Assembly: GCA_029582265.1 (NCBI GenBank)
Contig: CM055816.1
Span: 20,393,843-20,457,842, forward strand
DNA: 64,000 nucleotides
From: Zoroaster sp. YZ-2022
Taxonomy: Eukaryota > Echinodermata > Asteroidea > Forcipulatida > Zoroasteridae
Reading direction: 5' to 3'
Under the pieces are notes generated by a model. It did no database searches. It saw only the letters and a program-made list of their open reading frames with translations, and had not been told where the DNA came from. Below are positions 39,501 through 43,598 of the stretch, one piece after another (within the stretch, counting starts at the first letter, position 1; every line of letters starts with the position of its first letter). The position numbers and the translations under genes are program-made.

Positions 39501-42500
39501 CTGTCCTCTAGTGGATCCAGGGGTAACATTGGAACGAGCCTCTAATGAGAGCACTGTCTGAGGTAATTACTCTGTCCTCTAGTGGATCCAGGGGTAACAT
39601 TGGAACGAGCCTCTAATGAGAGCACTGTCTGAGGTAATTACTCTGTCCTCTAGTGGATCCAGGGGTAACATTGGAACGAGCCTCTAATGAGAGCACTGTC
39701 TGAGGTAATTACTCTGTCCTCTAGTGGATCCAGGGGTAACATTGGAACGAGCCTCTAATGAGAGCACTGTCTGAGGTAATTACTCTGTCCTCTAGTGGAT
39801 CCAGGGGTAACATTGGAACCAGGGGTAACATTGGAACGAGCCTCTAATGAGAGCACTATCTGAGGTAATTACTCTGTCCTCTAGTGGATCCAGGGGTAAC
39901 ATTGGAACGAGCCTCTAATGAGAGCACTATCTGAGGTAATTGCTCTGTCCTCTAGTGGATCCAGGGGTAACATTGGAACAAGCCTCTAATCAGAGCACTA
40001 TCTGAGGTAATTACTCTGTCCTCTAGTGGATCCAGGGGTAACATTAGAACGAGCCTCTAATGAGAGCACTATCTGAGGTAATTACTCTGTCCTCTAGTGG
40101 ATCCAGGGGTAACATTGGAATACATTAAAGTATTAGTTTTCTGATCCTCATGTAATATTGTTTTTTGTTGTTGGATAAATCCTTTTTTCGGAATTTAACA
40201 TTTTTGAAGTAACATGGCGAATAGATTCCTCTGAACCAATTAACGCATGTATTTCACCCAATGGTTTTTCACATTTCTGTGAAAAAGTTCACTTTTTCAA
40301 TTGACATAAAATGCAAAGCATGAAAGAGAAATCTTGATTGAGGGATTTTGATTGATTACAATATTAAAACTTGCTGTCAACACTTCTCTCCACTCAAACA
40401 GCTCATCAAAATCAACCAGCCAGATCTGGTCCTGTTCGTAGGTGAGGCTTTGGTTGGTAACGAGGCAGTGGACCAGCTGACAAAGTTCAATCGTGCTTTG
40501 GCCGATCACTCGGACATGGACCGGCCTCGACTCATTGATGGAATTGTCCTCACTAAGTTTGATACAATTGATGATAAGGTATAATATCCATTAACCCTCC
40601 TATGGTTTGACTTTTCAAAACCTTTCAAAATCTGCTTACGGGCCAAAATGGCTATCAATAATTATGAACCCTTTAAAACCCTCCAGAATTTGTTGCTAAC
40701 TGAACAACCACACCTTTCAATACCCTTTGAAAGGTATTGAAACATTTCAACACCAGTTTGTTCAGAGAGTTGTTACACCTTTCGAAACATTTCATAGGTC
40801 CCTTTTGTCAGACAGTTTTCTCACCTTTCAAAACCCTTCAGTACAGCAAACTTGAAAGGTTTTGAAAGGTCTGACAATTCTATGGCAACTGCACTGTACA
40901 TAGGAGGGTTAAAACCCTCCAGAATTTGTTGCTACTGAACAACCACACCTTTCAATACCCTTTGAAAGGTATTGAAACATTTCAACACCAGTTTGTTCAG
41001 AGAGTTGTTACACCTTTCGAAACCTTTCATAGGTCCCTTTTGTCAGACAGTTTTCTCACCTTTCAAAACCCTTCAGTACAGCAAACTTGAAAGGTTTTGA
41101 AAGGTCTGACAATTCTATGGCAAACTGCACTGTACATAGGAGGGTTAAGGCTGTGGGTTTTCAGTTATTTCAGGAACCAGATACCCGAAATTAGAAATCT
41201 TCTGATACCCGGGTACCCGTAAACAATTTGTAAAAACCCATAAATACTCCCGAATGTATAAAATAACCAATATGGACACAAGTTTCTCTTGTTTAATTAG
41301 AGTCATAATAAATGTGGACTTCTGTAATAATTTTCCTGCCTCTATATTAAAAATGACTCCGCATTTCCCACACAAAAAATGTTAACAAAAAAATTGGAGA
41401 CTTAATTTGTGTGGCTTAAATATTCAATCAAAATTTTTTGAAAGTTTTTTTGCAAATCAACCTTGTTTGCATGGTTGTGTATGCAGGGTTTTCCTTGTCA
41501 GAATATCGTCTTTGTCTAGCATATTCTGACCAGGGCCAGTCAGCCTTTTTACAATCATTGTTCCTTGTAATTTTATATTGCATTGTTCTTACCATGTATT
41601 TTGTTTTATTGTTTACTCTAATGTGTCACTGCGCCATGAGCGTCTCTTTTGACGGATACCGGCGCATTACAAATGTTCATTATTATTATTATTATTTTAA
41701 TTGGAACCAAAAAATGGAACAGGGTAATGACAATTTTGGTTGAGTATCTGGATACCCGGATCAGTCTACCCATCTTAGTTGCTAGTGGTTACACTGCAAT
41801 TTCTTATAATGACACTTCTTTCATTCTTTTGTAAATACCATCCTCCATTCTTGTTCCATGGATATCAAGATTTCGACTTGATCCAGGGTTCTGCCCACGG
41901 TGGTCGGCGCCAGAAACCCAGACCAGCACTCAAGATCCTGCGACCACCACTGGCAAACATTTTGTTTTTTCCGACCACCACTCATTTTCCAACTTGCCTA
42001 TTTCCTTTCACAGATTATCAATAAAAGATGACAGATGTTATATGTACCAGTAAAAATTGAAACATTTCTACACTTGGGAGGAGGTGGGAGGAAGTGGGGG
42101 GGGGGGGGGGGGGGGTTAGTTAGATATGAAAGAGGAAAGCTGTGGCCTAGGACTGACTAATGTTTAGATTCTAGATGCTGTGTGGTTTGTTCCGAGCACA
42201 GAAAGACTTCAGTGTGCACACGTATTTCCATACGCTTACAACATTATATACATAGGTTGGTTAAATTCTTGCGTCGGGTGATAAACAATTGATTTAATTT
42301 TGCCCTACACCGACGTGTGTATAGCACTGTATACTCGGTGCTTTCCGAGTGTCTGTGGAAAAAACTTCACAGATGACTCGGGCAAGATTCGAACCCACGA
42401 CCTCCTGCTTACTAGTGCAGAGTCTTAATCCGAGTATATACAGCACTGAGTATACAGTGCTATACACTATATTACATTATATACATGATATAAAAGGCAC

Positions 42501-43368
42501 AGCCAAGCCTTTGAGAAGCCAGGCCAGTCCCAGACTCTGCCCAGGCCCAGAGGCCCATATAATCCTCTAGCTGAGCACAAAAGACCCTTTACTAATGAAT
42601 AGATCTCAAGTGGATCTTATTGTTAACCAGTTCGCGTCGGAGGCCGTGTATACACGCAATTTTTTTTGGGACAGCGGATCGGAGAGCGTCTAAACACGCC
42701 ACAGGATTCTCGGGAATATTTGTATAGATTCCCGGTTGATGTGGCAACGAGCCATAAGCATACCGTGGAAGACACGGTCTCCCCGGTCACGCTCTGGTGA
42801 GCACCATTGGTCGTGTTTGTGCGGTAAAAATAAACCTGCCACGGGGTTCGGAAAAACTTTTTTATTCCCGGTGCGAACTGGTTAACACAGACTTGACTGA
42901 CACCTCCGCTGTCTCTTTTCACAACTGCAGCCATTATCATGTGCTCTATTTGGCTGGGCTAGGCCCTCCAGAAGCCGGGGTTAGGTTGATTGGCAGGTAC
43001 TGTATTGTTACAGGATTAGGACTCATAAAAGACAGATTAGGAGGCCAGGTAGCCTGGACCTGGCCAGTCTTCACGAAGGCTTGGCTGTACCATGACTTTG
43101 GCCCTCATCCCTTAATATGCATTGTCTTTGAAAAAAAAAAAAAAAAATTGAAATTTTTCTCGTCACCACACCAAACTGTGTTCCTCTTTTCTTATTTACA
43201 GTTCATTTCTAATTTACAATCTTTTATTTTATTTCCAAGGTTGGTGCTGCCATATCCATGACCTACACCACTGGCCAGCCTATCGTCTTCGTTGGTACTG
43301 GACAGACTTATCGTGATCTCCGTAAACTTAACGTCAAAGCTGTCGTAAATGCTCTTCTCAAAGCCTAA
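3926..43368 (+). CDS. SRPRA: signal recognition particle receptor subunit alpha, 14-exon gene model
   Basis: This is the GTPase of the SRP receptor on the ER membrane. It docks ribosome-SRP complexes through mutual GTP hydrolysis with SRP54 and is tethered by SRP receptor beta. Exons: 3926-4042, 10125-10208, 15272-15469, 16448-16553, 17253-17400, 19083-19242, 22821-22981, 23293-23411, 25191-25277, 28273-28445, 31489-31702, 38397-38482, 40402-40578, 43240-43368. They sum to 1959 nt with consistent phases and GT-AG borders throughout, giving 652 aa against about 638 in mammals. Layout: SRX domain (1-133, binds the beta subunit), charged Lys/Glu-rich linker (134-330), NG GTPase domain (about 340-652). 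G motifs: GVNGVGKST 439-447, DTFRAGA 469-475, DTAGR 534-538, TKFD 602-605, GTGQ 629-632. No frameshift or stop is seen, so it is very likely functional. An in-frame ATG seven codons upstream (3905) is less likely, because family members begin at the [12 protein letters not shown] site. Confidence 0.97.
4118..4719. mobile_element. MITE-like element in intron 1
   Basis: The ends are inverted: GAGAATGAAAGTGATAGATT at the left and the inverse of GACTTTCATTCTC at the right. Both are followed inward by TTTGCGTCC. The ~600-bp interior is non-coding and AT-rich. Family not recognised. Confidence 0.65.
5158..5513 (-). repeat. tRNA-derived SINE, full-length
   Basis: Minus-strand copy. On the minus strand it runs from a tRNA-like head (GGGTTCGAGCCCCGGCC box B) through a conserved body to a tail ending GCGCTATATAAATC and a short ATT-rich run. 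The GATAAGGCTC-type motif is duplicated internally (CTCATAAGGCTCATAAGG). Confidence 0.88.
6105..6215 (-). repeat. SINE head fragment
   Basis: Only the tRNA-related head and the adjacent CTTGAGCAAGG segment are present on the minus strand. The rest of the body and the tail are missing. Confidence 0.75.
7060..7245 (+). pseudogene. remnant of a retroelement N-terminus with a mutated 2A-like motif
   Basis: The frame contains a hydrophobic run ([18 protein letters not shown]) followed by [15 protein letters not shown] (motif at 7168-7194), then a stop. It matches the 2A ribosome-skipping consensus D-V/I-E-x-N-P-G-P except that the first Pro is Leu, which should abolish skipping. 2A motifs near the N-terminus are known in some CR1/L2-like LINEs of sea urchins and amphioxus. 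No start codon is in frame, and the LINE body does not follow. Confidence 0.45.
7246..9286. other. intron 1 sequence without recognised gene
   Basis: AT-rich sequence with no family I recognise. A TATAAATA at about 7448 and a following GC-richer stretch could be an old LTR or promoter, but no paired repeat or primer-binding site is seen. Confidence 0.3.
9291..9597 (-). mobile_element. TTAA element, family A (CAGTCAAA word)
   Basis: Ends CCCTCCTAC...GTAGGAGGG; the right flank is TTAA (9598-9601) and the left flank is a degenerate TTTA. The interior is made of many copies of GTCAAAA/TTTTGAC and CAGTCAAA/TTTGACTG. It is inverted relative to the copy at 17495-17818. No ORF; a piggyBac-type non-autonomous element is inferred from the TTAA target. 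Confidence 0.75.
9620..9968. repeat. minisatellite, 22-23-bp unit, intron 1
   Basis: About 15 head-to-tail copies of CCCAAATTTCCCCCGAGTG plus TCT, varying as CCCCC, CCCCCC or CCTCC. It begins 22 bp after the TTAA of the neighbouring family A element. Open frames across it on both strands are an artefact of the repeat. Confidence 0.95.
10125..10208 (+). CDS. SRPRA: SRPRA exon 2 (residues 40-67)
   Basis: Follows TTTATTTCAG and encodes ERGGTDTF...[13 protein letters not shown], the second strand/helix part of the SRX fold. Ends before donor GTAAGT, phase 0 on both sides. Confidence 0.95.
10317..10535. mobile_element. foldback MITE-like element in intron 2
   Basis: AATAAACCCTGTCACAGTAATAT at the left mirrors ATATTACTGTGAAGGTGTTTATT at the right. 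GGCAACGAGTG/CACTCGTTGCC forms inner arms. No coding content. Confidence 0.65.
10786..11004. mobile_element. MITE-like element, ends AAGGGTAGAGCCAATGATTT
   Basis: The left end AAGGGTAGAGCCAATGATTT matches the inverse of the right end AAATCATTGGCCCTACAAGG with small gaps. The interior repeats CGTTTCC/TTTTCC words. Autonomous relative unknown. Confidence 0.6.
11395..15023 (-). mobile_element. complete piggyBac transposon
   Basis: The element (11399-15019, about 3.6 kb) is flanked on both sides by TTAA (11395-11398 and 15020-15023), the piggyBac target duplication. Terminal inverted repeats are short and imperfect: CTCTTTGGCTCC at the left, and CTCTTTCGCGCC as the inverse of the right end. A palindrome GGGGTCGTTAACGACCCC (from about 14986) sits just inside the right end. 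The transposase is on the minus strand. The borders are my reading of TTAA plus TIR. The 5' and 3' non-coding parts hold no other gene. Confidence 0.7.
12238..14715 (-). CDS. piggyBac transposase, two exons, apparently intact
   Basis: Cut-and-paste DDD transposase (PGBD-like). Exon 1 is 14715-14488 (76 codons; acidic N-terminus with [10 protein letters not shown], typical of the family) and ends at donor GTAAGA. Exon 2 is 13935-12238 after acceptor TTTTATAG. Spliced length is 641 aa. The Asp triad matches piggyBac spacing: Asp309 in SIDEQM, Asp386 in YFDNFYTH, and Asp488/Asp491 in NGVDKCDQY. Spacings of 77 and 102 residues are close to the 78 and 101 of the founder piggyBac. The C-terminus is Cys/His-rich (CVGCGHRK...[12 protein letters not shown]), the family's DNA-binding ring/PHD-like finger. 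No stop or frameshift is visible, so the source may be recent or active. It lies antisense inside SRPRA intron 2. The intron prediction is inferred from consensus sites and frame continuity. Confidence 0.9.
15068..15194 (+). mobile_element. 127-bp Penelope-like terminal insertion with 12-bp target duplication
   Basis: Flanked by identical AATATCTACAAT at 15056-15067 and 15195-15206. The body carries CTGAGGACGATCAG...CTGATCGAAACGTCGAG and then TTCTTTTCAGAACTAATTAC. The same sequence occurs at the edges of the Penelope-like element in intron 6 and in intron 5. The first part can fold like a hammerhead ribozyme (see findings). It sits only 66 bp upstream of exon 3. Confidence 0.6.
15272..15469 (+). 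CDS. SRPRA: SRPRA exon 3 (residues 68-133)
   Basis: Encodes [20 protein letters not shown]...[17 protein letters not shown], the rest of the SRX domain that contacts SRP receptor beta. Acceptor CTCCTAG, donor GTGGGT, phase 0. Confidence 0.95.
15500..16085. repeat. minisatellite, 24-bp unit, intron 3
   Basis: About 24 copies of GTGGATAACAGGTGGATGGG plus ATAA, with GTTAAC, ACATGT and CATGTAAG variants. It starts 31 bp after the exon 3 donor. The unit's AACAGGTGGATGGG resembles the real junction AACAG/GTGGGT. Long minus-strand frames ([12 protein letters not shown]) are repeat artefacts. Confidence 0.95.
16448..16553 (+). CDS. SRPRA: SRPRA exon 4 (residues 134-169)
   Basis: Encodes [20 protein letters not shown] then [13 protein letters not shown], the start of the basic linker. 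Acceptor CCTGATAG, donor GTGAGG, ends phase 1. Confidence 0.93.
16771..16888. repeat. short tandem repeat, 11-bp unit, intron 4
   Basis: About ten copies of GGTGATAGATC, nearly perfect except at the ends. Confidence 0.95.
17025..17209. mobile_element. MITE-like element with GCAACAAGGTCGTAT ends
   Basis: Three direct or inverted copies of GCAACAAGGTCGTAT lie at the left and ATACGACCTTGTTG at the right. CGTCG/CGACG and CAGTG words lie outside them. A diverged relative is at 22592-22772. Confidence 0.6.
17253..17400 (+). CDS. SRPRA: SRPRA exon 5 (residues 169-218)
   Basis: Encodes the linker [19 protein letters not shown]...[14 protein letters not shown]. Acceptor TTGTTAAG (weak polypyrimidine tract), donor GTAAGT. 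Enters phase 1, leaves phase 2. Confidence 0.92.
17495..17818 (+). mobile_element. TTAA element, family A
   Basis: Complete copy with TTAA on each side (17491-17494, 17819-17822), CCCTCCTACTATTG start and GTAGTAGGAGGG end. The interior is made of GTCAAAA/TTTTGAC words. No ORF. Confidence 0.85.
17823..18078 (+). mobile_element. TTAA element, family H (CCAGTTCGC ends)
   Basis: 256 bp bounded by CCAGTTCGCGTCGG and the inverse of CCGGTGCGAACTGG, with TTAA on both sides. A near-identical 255-bp copy is at 42627-42881. Both interiors contain GGACAGCGGATCGGAGAGCG and GTCACGCTCTGGTGAGCACC. Confidence 0.85.
18083..18152 (+). mobile_element. right-end fragment of a family A TTAA element
   Basis: Repeats the last 70 bp of the preceding family A copy (GTGCACTA...CTTGGGAAGTA...GTAGTAGGAGGG) and ends in TTAA. 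A duplication or recombination around the family H insertion explains it better than an independent insertion. Confidence 0.7.
18499..18844 (+). mobile_element. TTAA element, family B (ACACA-GTGTG words)
   Basis: TTAA on both sides, CCCTCCTGTAGG start and CATAGGAGGG end. The interior has ACATACACAGCTCTGTGTGA-type words and ends GGCCAAATTTCAGCCTGGGC. An inverted copy is at 56805-57161. Confidence 0.82.
19083..19242 (+). CDS. SRPRA: SRPRA exon 6 (residues 218-271)
   Basis: Encodes [20 protein letters not shown] then [12 protein letters not shown], aligning with the conserved W-x-x-G...LDYS block of the linker. Acceptor ATCTCAG, donor GTAATA. Ends phase 0. Confidence 0.94.
19262..19400 (-). repeat. 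dispersed repeat R2
   Basis: Contains CAAGACTTTGAGAAGTCCGG and CCTAATCCTGTAACAATACA. The inverse is seen at 42990-43115 (TGTATTGTTACAGGATTAGG) and partly around 42495-42560 and 22165-22190. Class unknown. Confidence 0.55.
19430..19592. repeat. head-to-head Penelope-like ends (long palindrome)
   Basis: Near-perfect inverted repeat with arms of about 73 bp meeting at CTGGAGGTTACAACTCCAG. Each arm reads outward through AGTTCTTTTCAGAACTAATT to ATGGTGTCACCGCAATTAGT. It corresponds to two Penelope-like ends fused head to head. Confidence 0.8.
19862..20040 (-). mobile_element. Penelope-like terminal segment
   Basis: The minus strand reads CCTGAGGATGATCAGAGCA...CTGATCGAAACGTCGAG and then CAGAACTAATTACTACTC. 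It is the same end as at 15068-15194. It abuts the inverted-arm element starting at 20081 and is probably part of it. Confidence 0.65.
20081..21713 (-). mobile_element. Penelope-like retroelement with inverted terminal arms
   Basis: The left arm (20081-20539) and right arm (about 21254-21713) are nearly identical inverted copies. Examples are GATATAGGGATCCCTCAGTC against its inverse, and GCGCGCAGGCGGGAAACTGT. They enclose reverse-transcriptase coding sequence on the minus strand. Such inverted repeats are the pseudo-LTR arrangement known for Penelope-like elements. The 5' part of the RT is missing, so the copy is truncated. Confidence 0.8.
20215..21223 (-). pseudogene. Penelope-like RT / GIY-YIG endonuclease, broken
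   Basis: The frame from 21223 carries the RT catalytic motif YVDDTF (after LQPKLWLR), [13 protein letters not shown] and [13 protein letters not shown], typical of Penelope-like RT. Near the end it has [15 protein letters not shown], the start of a GIY-YIG nuclease. There a one-base loss (near 20547) shifts the frame, and an in-frame TGA follows in the left arm. The right arm carries the better-preserved nuclease C-terminus on the + strand (21277 on: [20 protein letters not shown]...). Role: target-primed retrotransposition. This copy cannot make an intact protein. Confidence 0.85.
22009..22157. mobile_element. 149-bp MITE, ends GGGCYCGATTTCACAAAG
   Basis: GGGCTCGATTTCACAAAG at the left and the inverse of CTTTGTGAAATCGGCCCC at the right, with CTTAAGAT and GATCTTA words inside. 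No ORF. Confidence 0.75.
22188..22517. mobile_element. 330-bp MITE with long TIRs
   Basis: The terminal inverted repeats, starting ACACTATGAATAACTTTACC, are near-perfect for about 40 bp. The interior reiterates TTTCATGGCGTTTTCACGG-like words in both orientations. Superfamily unclear; no obvious target duplication. Confidence 0.78.
22592..22772. mobile_element. MITE-like element, TGTCAGTGCAAAAACGTCGT ends
   Basis: TGTGTCAGTGCAAAAACGTC at the left is inverted at the right (GACCTTTTTGCACTGACAC). Several internal GCAA(T/C)AAGGTCGTATG words occur. Related to the element at 17025-17209. Confidence 0.65.
22821..22981 (+). CDS. SRPRA: SRPRA exon 7 (residues 272-325)
   Basis: Encodes [20 protein letters not shown] followed by a Glu/Asp-rich run (about residues 291-312), the acidic patch of the linker. 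Acceptor TGCTTCTAG, donor GTAAGG, ends phase 2. Confidence 0.92.
23293..23411 (+). CDS. SRPRA: SRPRA exon 8 (residues 325-365)
   Basis: Encodes [20 protein letters not shown] then [19 protein letters not shown], the conserved entry into the N subdomain. Acceptor TTTCTACAG, donor GTGAGT. Enters phase 2, leaves phase 1. Its last 84 nt are the founder of the downstream array. Confidence 0.95.
23328..25137 (+). repeat. exon-junction minisatellite, 105-bp unit, intron 8
   Basis: About 17 copies. The first unit is the last 84 nt of exon 8 plus the first 21 nt of intron 8 (23328-23432). Later copies keep the TTCAGGGGCCTTGTAGGGTC and GATGCGAGATCATCTTACTG segments and almost always the GGTGAGTTG donor (variants GGTTAGT, GGTGACT, GGTGAGA). 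No acceptor precedes the copies, so they are not extra exons. Reading past the real donor meets a stop within one unit. Confidence 0.95.
25191..25277 (+). CDS. SRPRA: SRPRA exon 9 (residues 365-394)
   Basis: Encodes [20 protein letters not shown] then EGKVLGTLS of the N subdomain four-helix bundle. Acceptor CTCTTTTCAG, donor GTAAGT. Phase 1 on both sides. Confidence 0.95.
25385..25770. mobile_element. MITE-like element with ATCG-rich words
   Basis: Starts GGGGTGATGATATTG and ends with the inverse CGATATTTCGATGACCCC. The interior contains GATATCGGC and ATAATCGAT words. Resembles the element at 57170-58015. Confidence 0.5.
25870..27318. repeat. minisatellite, 44-bp unit, intron 9
   Basis: About 33 copies of CCTAACTCCCTAGGCCCATT then TGCTTACACATAACCTGAAT. 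Variants include CACGTAACCCGAAT and CCACTTG. It begins TTAACCCTAACTCCCTAGG, the end sequence of the TTAA/CCCTAAC elements, so it may have grown from one. Confidence 0.95.
27400..27960 (-). mobile_element. probable LINE 3' end (untranslated), intron 9
   Basis: The minus strand ends ATTTTCTGGCCGAATAAAT followed by (ATT)n, the sort of tail seen in CR1/L2-like LINEs. The preceding ~500 bp has no RT motif. Assignment rests on the tail only. Confidence 0.35.
27969..28203. repeat. minisatellite, 50-bp unit, intron 9
   Basis: Between four and five near-identical copies of ACCTCAATCCTTCAAAATCC then TTCACTTTAGCAAAGAGCAT. The array is followed by GGTTAGGGTTAA (to about 28235), an end of the TTAA/CCCTAAC type. 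Confidence 0.95.
28273..28445 (+). CDS. SRPRA: SRPRA exon 10 (residues 394-451), with P-loop
   Basis: Encodes [20 protein letters not shown] and the G1 motif GVNGVGKST (439-447) followed by NLAK, as in SRP GTPases. Acceptor GTACACAG, donor GTATCA (weaker). Phase 1 in, phase 0 out. Confidence 0.96.
28636..30990. repeat. minisatellite, 22-bp unit, intron 10
   Basis: More than 100 copies of TCTGTCTGTAGATGCATCC plus ACG/ATG/TATG. Some units are 18 or 14 bp, having lost TCTG. The central part is highly homogeneous; the flanks carry variant units. Frames of up to 537 aa ([10 protein letters not shown]) on the minus strand come only from the repeat. Confidence 0.97.
31142..31432. repeat. dispersed repeat R1, copy 2
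   Basis: Same block as at 417-712, including GTGGGGATGTGGAGAGTCTG and TTTGTCCTCTAGACCAAAGG. Confidence 0.75.
31489..31702 (+). CDS. SRPRA: SRPRA exon 11 (residues 452-523)
   Basis: Encodes [20 protein letters not shown], the G2 motif DTFRAGA (469-475) with VEQLRTH, and [14 protein letters not shown], the insertion-box region specific to SRP GTPases. Acceptor ATTTTCAG, donor GTAATA. Phase 0 in, 1 out. Confidence 0.96.
31761..32005. mobile_element. MITE-like element, TGGGCGGATCCAG ends
   Basis: TGGGCGGATCCAG at the left is inverted at the right (CTGGATCCGCCAA). A poly-G run and a CT-rich/T-rich run fill the interior. No ORF. Confidence 0.65.
32206..32576 (-). repeat. tRNA-derived SINE
   Basis: Minus-strand copy. 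The (AAT)n at the left is the 3' tail; the tRNA-like head ends near 32576 with diverged A and B boxes. Confidence 0.87.
32696..32859 (-). mobile_element. truncated family A TTAA element
   Basis: Contains CAGTAAAAACCAGTCAAAAA, CAACAGTCAAAACAGACAG and ends AGCAATAGTAGGAGG, then TTTAA. The left end is missing. Confidence 0.65.
33012..33736 (-). pseudogene. RTE-like LINE C-terminal fragment, split by a SINE
   Basis: The minus strand encodes [37 protein letters not shown], then after the [24 protein letters not shown] and [20 protein letters not shown]. This is the C-terminal end typical of a widespread non-LTR retrotransposon (RTE-like; clade from memory). The two parts are separated by the SINE at 33233-33592. 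Outer flanks share TGACARATAAAAT, a likely target duplication within the intron 11 minisatellite. Confidence 0.75.
33233..33592 (+). repeat. tRNA-derived SINE inside an RTE-like LINE
   Basis: Plus-strand copy, complete: head CGTGGCCAAGCGGTCTAG, B box GGGTTCGAATCCC, body, GCGCTATATAAGTCC tail and (ATT)n. Confidence 0.9.
33900..34150. repeat. reiterated GTTTTCACGAAGTGAC-like words
   Basis: Five near copies of GTTTTCACGAA(G/C)TGAC occur in both orientations within 250 bp (about 33936, 34014, 34056, 34105, 34131). Probably the interior of an unrecognised inverted-repeat element. Confidence 0.4.
34354..36655 (-). pseudogene. CR1/L2-like LINE, 5'-truncated and broken
   Basis: Minus strand. The region before RT is at 36655-36038 ([20 protein letters not shown]). 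The RT at 35853-35137 has [25 protein letters not shown] and the catalytic YADDTQLY. C-terminal pieces are at 35135-34660 ([34 protein letters not shown]). Several frameshifts and stops separate these. The endonuclease domain is absent; the 5' end abuts the 55-bp minisatellite. The 3' end reads GCGCCTTGAGCGCCC...GGTGGATATGTGCGC...TATAAATCTT and then (ATT)n. The clade is inferred from motif style. Confidence 0.88.
36650..38250. repeat. minisatellite, 55-bp unit, intron 11
   Basis: About 29 copies of AATGACAGATGAAACAGGGT then GTCCAAATTGTTCACTTACA and ATACTT(G/T)TACATGTA. First and last copies read GACAGATAAAATAG. Matching half-units at about 32992 and 33737 suggest the LINE, SINE and RTE copies inserted into an older, larger array. 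Confidence 0.96.
38397..38482 (+). CDS. SRPRA: SRPRA exon 12 (residues 523-551), G3 motif
   Basis: Encodes [20 protein letters not shown] then PLMRALSK, with G3 DTAGR at 534-538. Acceptor TTCCTCCTAG, donor GTAATT. Phase 1 in, 0 out. Its last 27 nt found the next array. Confidence 0.96.
38456..40118 (+). repeat. exon-junction minisatellite, 71-bp unit, intron 12
   Basis: About 23 copies. Unit 1 is the last 27 nt of exon 12 plus 44 nt of intron. Each copy repeats GAGCCTCTAATGAGAGCACT, then ATCTGAGGTAATTACTCTG, then TCCTCTAGTGGATCCAGG. Downstream copies read CTGAG/GTAATT instead of CTAAG/GTAATT. Each unit holds a donor-like and an acceptor-like (TCTGTCCTCTAG) site. All three frames of the segment between them contain a stop. 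Confidence 0.96.
40402..40578 (+). CDS. SRPRA: SRPRA exon 13 (residues 552-610), G4 motif
   Basis: Encodes [37 protein letters not shown] and the guanine-specificity motif TKFD (602-605). Acceptor CACTCAAACAG, donor GTATAA. Phase 0. Confidence 0.97.
40595..41144 (+). mobile_element. TTAA element, family C (CCTTTCAAAACC word), partly duplicated
   Basis: TTAA at 40591-40594, 40909-40912 and 41145-41148; ends CCCTCCTATGG and CATAGGAGGG. The interior is CCTTTCAAAACC/GGTTTTGAAAGG words. The right ~236 bp is a direct duplication (AACCCTCCAGAATTTGTTGC at both starts). Confidence 0.82.
41150..41780. repeat. composite repeat with a LINE-like tail
   Basis: Outer parts carry GATACCCGGGTACCCG and AATGGAACAGGGTAATGAC, also found at 54898-54990 and 60440-60500. 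The middle (about 41490-41697, + strand) ends GGCGCATTACAAATGTTC and (ATT)n, resembling a CR1/L2-like LINE tail. Confidence 0.5.
42300..42480. repeat. tRNA-like SINE fragment / foldback
   Basis: The minus strand has TGGGTTCGAATCTTGCC, a B-box-like sequence unlike the main SINE family. It is flanked by ACACTGTATACTCGG-type repeats in both orientations. Confidence 0.4.
42627..42881 (+). mobile_element. TTAA element, family H, copy 2
   Basis: TTAA on both sides (42623-42626 and 42882-42885), CCAGTTCGCGTCGG start, GCGAACTGG end. Very close to the copy at 17823-18078. Confidence 0.87.
42990..43115 (+). repeat. dispersed repeat R2, copy
   Basis: Contains TGTATTGTTACAGGATTAGG and AAAGACAGATTAG, the inverse of 19262-19400. 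A poly-A run at about 43129-43147 follows. Confidence 0.5.
43240..43368 (+). CDS. SRPRA: SRPRA exon 14 (residues 611-652 and stop)
   Basis: Encodes [21 protein letters not shown]5 GTGQ (629-632), then [19 protein letters not shown] and TAA, ending as family members do. Acceptor ATTTCCAAG. Confidence 0.97.
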   Translation, partial: VGAAISMTYTTGQPIVFVGTGQTYRDLRKLNVKAVVNALLKA

Positions 43369-43540
43369 GAAGCTTCCTAAGACGTGCCTCCCAAATCTTG
43401 AAGATCTTCATCAAAGATGAAACCACTTTCATATAGCAGCTGAGCGAAAAACATTTTTGTTATGCAATATGAAACAGACCACCAACCAAAATCAACACAA
43501 CTTGTATGACAGCTTGGCTGGTACCCAATTAACTAATCAG

Positions 43541-43561
43541 AATAAACTGCTGAGCAATAAA
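43541..43561 (+). terminator. SRPRA polyadenylation signals
   Basis: Two AATAAA hexamers (43541-43546 and 43556-43561) lie 173-190 nt after the stop codon. Mature 3' ends probably fall just before the TTAA element at 43599. Confidence 0.65.
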
Positions 43562-43598
43562 TCTGTGCAAATAGTTGGTCTGTGAAATTGACCGTTAA

